Below, piece by piece: positions 60,201 to 64,000 of a stretch of DNA of 64,000 bases (its first letter is position 1; each line of letters starts with the position of its first letter). Source of the stretch: CAWJFJ01 sp963800065. Its GTDB lineage: Bacteria; Actinomycetota; Acidimicrobiia; Acidimicrobiales; UBA8190. The stretch covers positions 1 through 64,000 of the forward strand of contig CAWCZO010000002.1 in NCBI GenBank assembly GCA_963800065.1. The letters are read 5' to 3'. The notes beneath the pieces are model-generated. The model did no database searches and had not been told where the DNA came from. It saw only the letters and a program-made list of their open reading frames with translations. The position numbers and the translations under genes are program-made.

Positions 60201-60949
60201 CGATCCCGGGATTCCAGTCCCCCCTGGCGGCGGAGCCGCCGCCCGACCTGAACACGGCCCTGCTCTCCCAGCTCGATCTCCGACAGATCATCGGGCAGGG
60301 CGGCTTCGAGGTGTTCACCGACGACGCCGCCCTTCCCGAACGTGCCGTCCTGGCCAGCAGGCCGACCTCGGTGCCGCCGTCGCCGTCGGCCACAACGACG
60401 CCGACGTCGACGACGGCCACCATGACAACCACCACGACGACGACGCCATCGCCGGTCGGAGCCGATCCCGCCCTCGCCGGGTGGAAACCCGCCCTCCACG
60501 CCGCGCCGGGGGCGACCCAGGCGACGGGCCGGGTGCCGGTCGGGACGGTGCTGGCGGCCGTGGCTCCGTCGACGGCGTGGGAGCTGGTGGAACCGGGCGG
60601 TACCGTCCGACGCTCGACGCCGATCTTCGGCTACGCCGCCTCGTTCGACGTCGTCCGGCCCGGTCCTGTCACCGTCAAGTTCCGGGGTTCGTGGGTCCAC
60701 GGACTCGAGGTCGCCGTCGAAGTCCTCCTGTGGCTCGTCGTGGTGGCCCTCCTCCTCGGTCGGCGGCGATCGGTGGCACATCTGTCGAGCCGCATCAGGC
60801 GCCGACGGGCCAGGCGGGCCCGGTCGGCGACGGGGCCGGAGATGGCCCCCGACGAGGGGGGTGACGACGTTCGGGAAACGGCCGATCCCTCTGCGCCCGA
60901 TCCCTCTGCGCCCGACACCGGTGTCGCCACCGGAGCGGCACCGAGATGA
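57251..60949 (+). CDS. Large GT2-membrane fusion glycosyltransferase
   Basis: A 1232-residue protein. Residues 1-260 are a family 2 GT-A domain (VAVIVTCDPGPWFVETLR, VNRGFGASANEAL, CHDDVAP, FLAPGGCTLVRADLF and MGEDLDLCWRAQIAG). A helical linker follows, then a polytopic membrane region from about 430 to 860 with many hydrophobic segments (LRVVAWAVAVAVLVFGTRQIL, FLSGWQPSGVGTTDPTSP loop). An extracytoplasmic domain, a Thr/Pro-rich linker near 1060 and a last membrane helix (VEVLLWLVVVALLLG) end it. The membrane part recalls DUF3367/AftD-type polyprenol-sugar transferases. It is coupled (ATGA) to a DUF5719 gene. Start ATG 57251. Confidence 0.8.
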   Translation: METLAPPVVAVIVTCDPGPWFVETLRAFASQEYPELSVLVLDAGSAEDPTALVAAELPGAFVRLLGVNRGFGASANEALTMVEGASHFLFCHDDVAPAPDAVHQLVEESYRSNAGVVAPKLVSWDDPGRLLHVGMAVDKGGAVVDRVEPGEVDHGQHDAVRDVFLAPGGCTLVRADLFAELGGFDPDIFVMGEDLDLCWRAQIAGARVLVAPQARVRHQEVLASGRRRLPDSVLVDIPVEQVGPASAAAAPGVPDPTGAVSPHIGDDPSVLPHRRELPGRHRARRPVPALTLQSLQRRHELHVVLKSYGRFHLIRVLPQLMALALAEYAIARASGHGDRAAAVAHAWRWNYVRRRAIRSERVEVRAHRLLDDAEVRRLQLHGSARLNAYVRRAVNQGLKAAHLGAENDVGEGEAARDSEHRRRIRADALSLRVVAWAVAVAVLVFGTRQILGSGFPYVGQLLPLPSAGTLLHRFLSGWQPSGVGTTDPTSPVTGVLGVAGMVLFGSVGLLQKVVVLGCVPVGALGMARLVRPMGSRRASLASTLVYLAVAVPYNALATGRWDALLAYAACPWIVGFLARASRLAPFGPAAADEVSPPAPSSPVDPDSPVAAPADAVPGDPADPRGAEVTVGGVEGAPSGQDRHARRWRAGLLGQMLCLGLLEALLTSAAPSGVLLVLVTATGLALGSLVTAGPGARRAAARIVVTALGATAVAGVLLLPWSAALLSGPGRWQALTGLAAAPSSAAGWGAILRLALGPIGDSPLSWAFLASAALPLVIGSRWRLAWAGRVWVMAVVAWVLTWAVGHGWLGPLTPSPQVLLVPAAVAVAFAVGLGAAAFETDLPAYRFGWRQVATAVAAVAAAIGVVPVLLASSNGRWDLPLSGYGQATSWMGTHSGPGGFRVLWLGDPRVLPGGGWQLAPGLAYSISEDGLGDATEIWSGSSPGAAAAIGEDVEVARRGATVRLGTLLAPYAIRYVVVVDNLAPSIPGFQSPLAAEPPPDLNTALLSQLDLRQIIGQGGFEVFTDDAALPERAVLASRPTSVPPSPSATTTPTSTTATMTTTTTTTPSPVGADPALAGWKPALHAAPGATQATGRVPVGTVLAAVAPSTAWELVEPGGTVRRSTPIFGYAASFDVVRPGPVTVKFRGSWVHGLEVAVEVLLWLVVVALLLGRRRSVAHLSSRIRRRRARRARSATGPEMAPDEGGDDVRETADPSAPDPSAPDTGVATGAAPR
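60888..60917 (+). repeat. 15-bp repeat encoding DPSAP in GT2 tail
   Basis: GATCCCTCTGCGCCC occurs twice in tandem with one base of variation at the edges, encoding DPSAPDPSAPD near the C terminus. Confidence 0.6.
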
Positions 60950-62376
60950 GCGAGCCGATGCGGCGCGCCCTGCTCGTCGTGGGGGTCCTCGCTGTCCTGG
61001 TGGGGATCGGAGTGGCCGGCGGCGGCGGGAGCGCATCGGTGGGACCACGGACGTCGGGTGGGACAACGTCGGCATCGAGCACCGGCGTGCCCCGCCGCGG
61101 TTCCGAGTCATCGGCCTGGTTCTGTCCCGGCGGTACCACCGCCGGCGGTGACGCGCAGGCCACCATGATCGTCACCAATCCCACCCCCCAACCGGTGACG
61201 GGGACGGTGACTACCGTCTCGACGAACGCCGTCCCCGTCCAGATGTCGGTGCCGCTAGCGGCCAACATCCAGGGGGCTTTGGCCCAGGTTCCCGGCCTCC
61301 CCGGCGGCTCCCAGGCGTCCACCGTCGTCTTCAACGGCGGCGGGATGGCGGTGACCCAGGTGGTGTCCGGCCCCTTGGGCTCGAGCACCGCACCCTGCGC
61401 GTCGGCCACGGCCCGGCACTGGTACTTCGCCGACGCCTCCACGGCGCCCGGCGACACGGTGACCCTGTCGCTGTACAACCCGACGGACACCGTCGCCGTC
61501 GTCGACGTCTCGTTCGTCGTCTCCACCGGTGTGGTGGAACCGCCCGCCTACCAGGGGATCGACGTCCCCGCCCACACCCTGGTGGTGGAGAACGTCGGTG
61601 ACCACGTGCAGAACAACCCCGCTCTGGCCACCGCCGTGGTGGCGCTGTCGGGAGCGGTGGTGGCGGCCGAACTCGAGGCGGCCGGGCCGGCCGGCAGCGG
61701 TGGCCCCTCGGTGGTGCTGGGCGCCACGGCGTCGTCGACCACGTGGTCCTTCGCCCAGAACACCGATGTCCCGAACGGGGGCACCGTGTTCCACGTCTTC
61801 AACCCGTCCGCCCGCCCGGCCCGTGTGACCGTGAGGATCGGGTTGGAGCAGGGTGCGGCCGAGCCTCTCGTCATGGATGTCCCGTCCGACTCGGTCTCCA
61901 CCCTCGACACCGGGGGACTGGCCCGCATCCCGATCGACACGCCCTTCGCCGTGACCTTCGTCTCCGGTGGAGGGGTGGGAATCGTCGTCGATCGTCACGT
62001 GTCGTCGCCCGCCGGTTCGCCGGCGCCGGAGGTGGGCGACAGCGCCGGAGTGGCCGGGGGCGCGGTCCGGTGGTTGCTGCCGGCGGCCTCCCCGCCTTCG
62101 ACGGGGGTGTCTTCCCTCGCCGTGGTGAACCTGAACCGGACGCCGGTGACGGTTGGTCTGTCCGTACTCTCCGCCACGGGACTCGTCCCGGTGAAAGGCT
62201 TCGGGCGTCAGCGCATTCGACCGGGGAGGCCGCTCATCGTGAGTCCGAGTCCGGGCGTTCCCGTGGGGACCGTTCCCATGGAGCTGGTGGCCAGTGCACC
62301 GGTGGCGGTGGAGCTCGATGCCGTGCCCGCCGCCAGTCCCGGTGTCGTGGTGAGCCCCGCCCTGCCCCTGCGCTGA
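60946..62376 (+). CDS. DUF5719 family secreted protein
   Basis: A 476-residue exported protein. The N-terminal signal/anchor is ALLVVGVLAVLVGIGVAGGG. The mature part is built of beta-rich segments (SAWFCPGGTTAGGDAQATMIVTNPT; HWYFADASTAPGDTVTLSLYNPTDT; WSFAQNTDVPNGGTVFHVFNPS), each resembling an Ig-like unit, with two Cys that may pair. DUF5719 proteins are encoded next to large membrane glycosyltransferases in many actinobacteria, as here, where the start overlaps the GT2 stop (ATGA). A partner role at the envelope is inferred. Confidence 0.82.
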   Translation: MSEPMRRALLVVGVLAVLVGIGVAGGGGSASVGPRTSGGTTSASSTGVPRRGSESSAWFCPGGTTAGGDAQATMIVTNPTPQPVTGTVTTVSTNAVPVQMSVPLAANIQGALAQVPGLPGGSQASTVVFNGGGMAVTQVVSGPLGSSTAPCASATARHWYFADASTAPGDTVTLSLYNPTDTVAVVDVSFVVSTGVVEPPAYQGIDVPAHTLVVENVGDHVQNNPALATAVVALSGAVVAAELEAAGPAGSGGPSVVLGATASSTTWSFAQNTDVPNGGTVFHVFNPSARPARVTVRIGLEQGAAEPLVMDVPSDSVSTLDTGGLARIPIDTPFAVTFVSGGGVGIVVDRHVSSPAGSPAPEVGDSAGVAGGAVRWLLPAASPPSTGVSSLAVVNLNRTPVTVGLSVLSATGLVPVKGFGRQRIRPGRPLIVSPSPGVPVGTVPMELVASAPVAVELDAVPAASPGVVVSPALPLR

Positions 62377-62383
62377 AGGCGTG

Positions 62384-64000
<1,617 letters not shown>

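Noticed and set aside
58250..61111. 953-codon open frame on the - strand opposite the large GT2 gene
   Set aside because: Gly/Arg/Pro-rich with no family signature; the + strand has GT2 motifs and membrane helices.

Overview
The window is high-GC DNA (about 70%), almost fully coding, from an actinobacterium. The gene set points to the class Acidimicrobiia or a near relative. Supporting features are F420 biosynthesis genes (cofD, cofE), a TIGR03557-type F420-dependent LLM oxidoreductase, a WS/DGAT wax-ester/triacylglycerol synthase, a DUF5719 protein, and an NlpC/P60 protein with 42-residue 'GDAGFYGS' repeats of a kind common in Acidimicrobiia. I saw no rRNA, tRNA, CRISPR array, transposase or phage gene. 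The lineage is inferred from family recognition only; no search was run.

Layout. 1-9.8 kb (+): RNase HI, an SDR, an aldo/keto reductase, DUF2203, then a lipoate/2-oxoacid dehydrogenase block (E3, E2, a fused LipB-LipA protein, an M24 peptidase) and a second SDR. 9.8-17.3 kb: serine hydrolase and cobalamin-dependent methionine synthase metH (-), diverging from a corrinoid adenosyltransferase and leucyl aminopeptidase (+), then an ACT protein (-). 17.5-20.5 kb: a frameshifted GlcD-type FAD oxidase and a TPP enzyme, ended by six copies of a 15-bp repeat. 20.6-28.9 kb: a PhyH dioxygenase, secreted and hypothetical proteins, a mitochondrial-type aconitase diverging from a MarR regulator over paired operators, the NlpC/P60 protein and an enoyl-CoA hydratase. 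29-39.2 kb: lipid and propionate metabolism (WS/DGAT, patatin, nitroreductase, rhodanese-MoeB, frameshifted methylmalonyl-CoA mutase large subunit, biotin carboxylase/BCCP, M20 hydrolase, BirA). 39.3-54.4 kb: a cell-envelope sugar region (RmlB-like, RmlD, UDP-glucose dehydrogenase, frameshifted UXS, two GT2s, NDP-sugar pyrophosphorylase, epimerase, cofE/cofD, three GT4s, an Rmd-like reductase). 54.5-62.4 kb: a coiled-coil protein, a lower-GC dehydrogenase/LLM pair, and a 1232-residue GT2-membrane protein with a DUF5719 partner. 62.4 kb to the end: FtsH, cut by the window edge.

How the genes fit together. RmlB/RmlD, a WbbL-like GT2, the pyrophosphorylase and cofE/cofD resemble the mycobacterial wbbL1-rmlD-manB-fbiA-fbiB neighbourhood, so the region is probably the lineage's version of an actinobacterial envelope/F420 locus with an inserted glycosyltransferase set. 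The mutase, biotin carboxylase, BirA and corrinoid adenosyltransferase fit propionyl-CoA/methylmalonyl-CoA metabolism. LipB-LipA sits directly beside the E2 it could modify.

Two patterns run through the window. First, many operon-leading genes have a TANNNT -10 box only 5-10 nt before the start codon and no Shine-Dalgarno, as expected for leaderless mRNAs; internal genes mostly use ATGA/GTGA overlaps. Second, three conserved genes (glcD, mutase, uxs) carry single-base indels. Each returns to a family-typical length when repaired, so these may be consensus errors rather than true pseudogenes.
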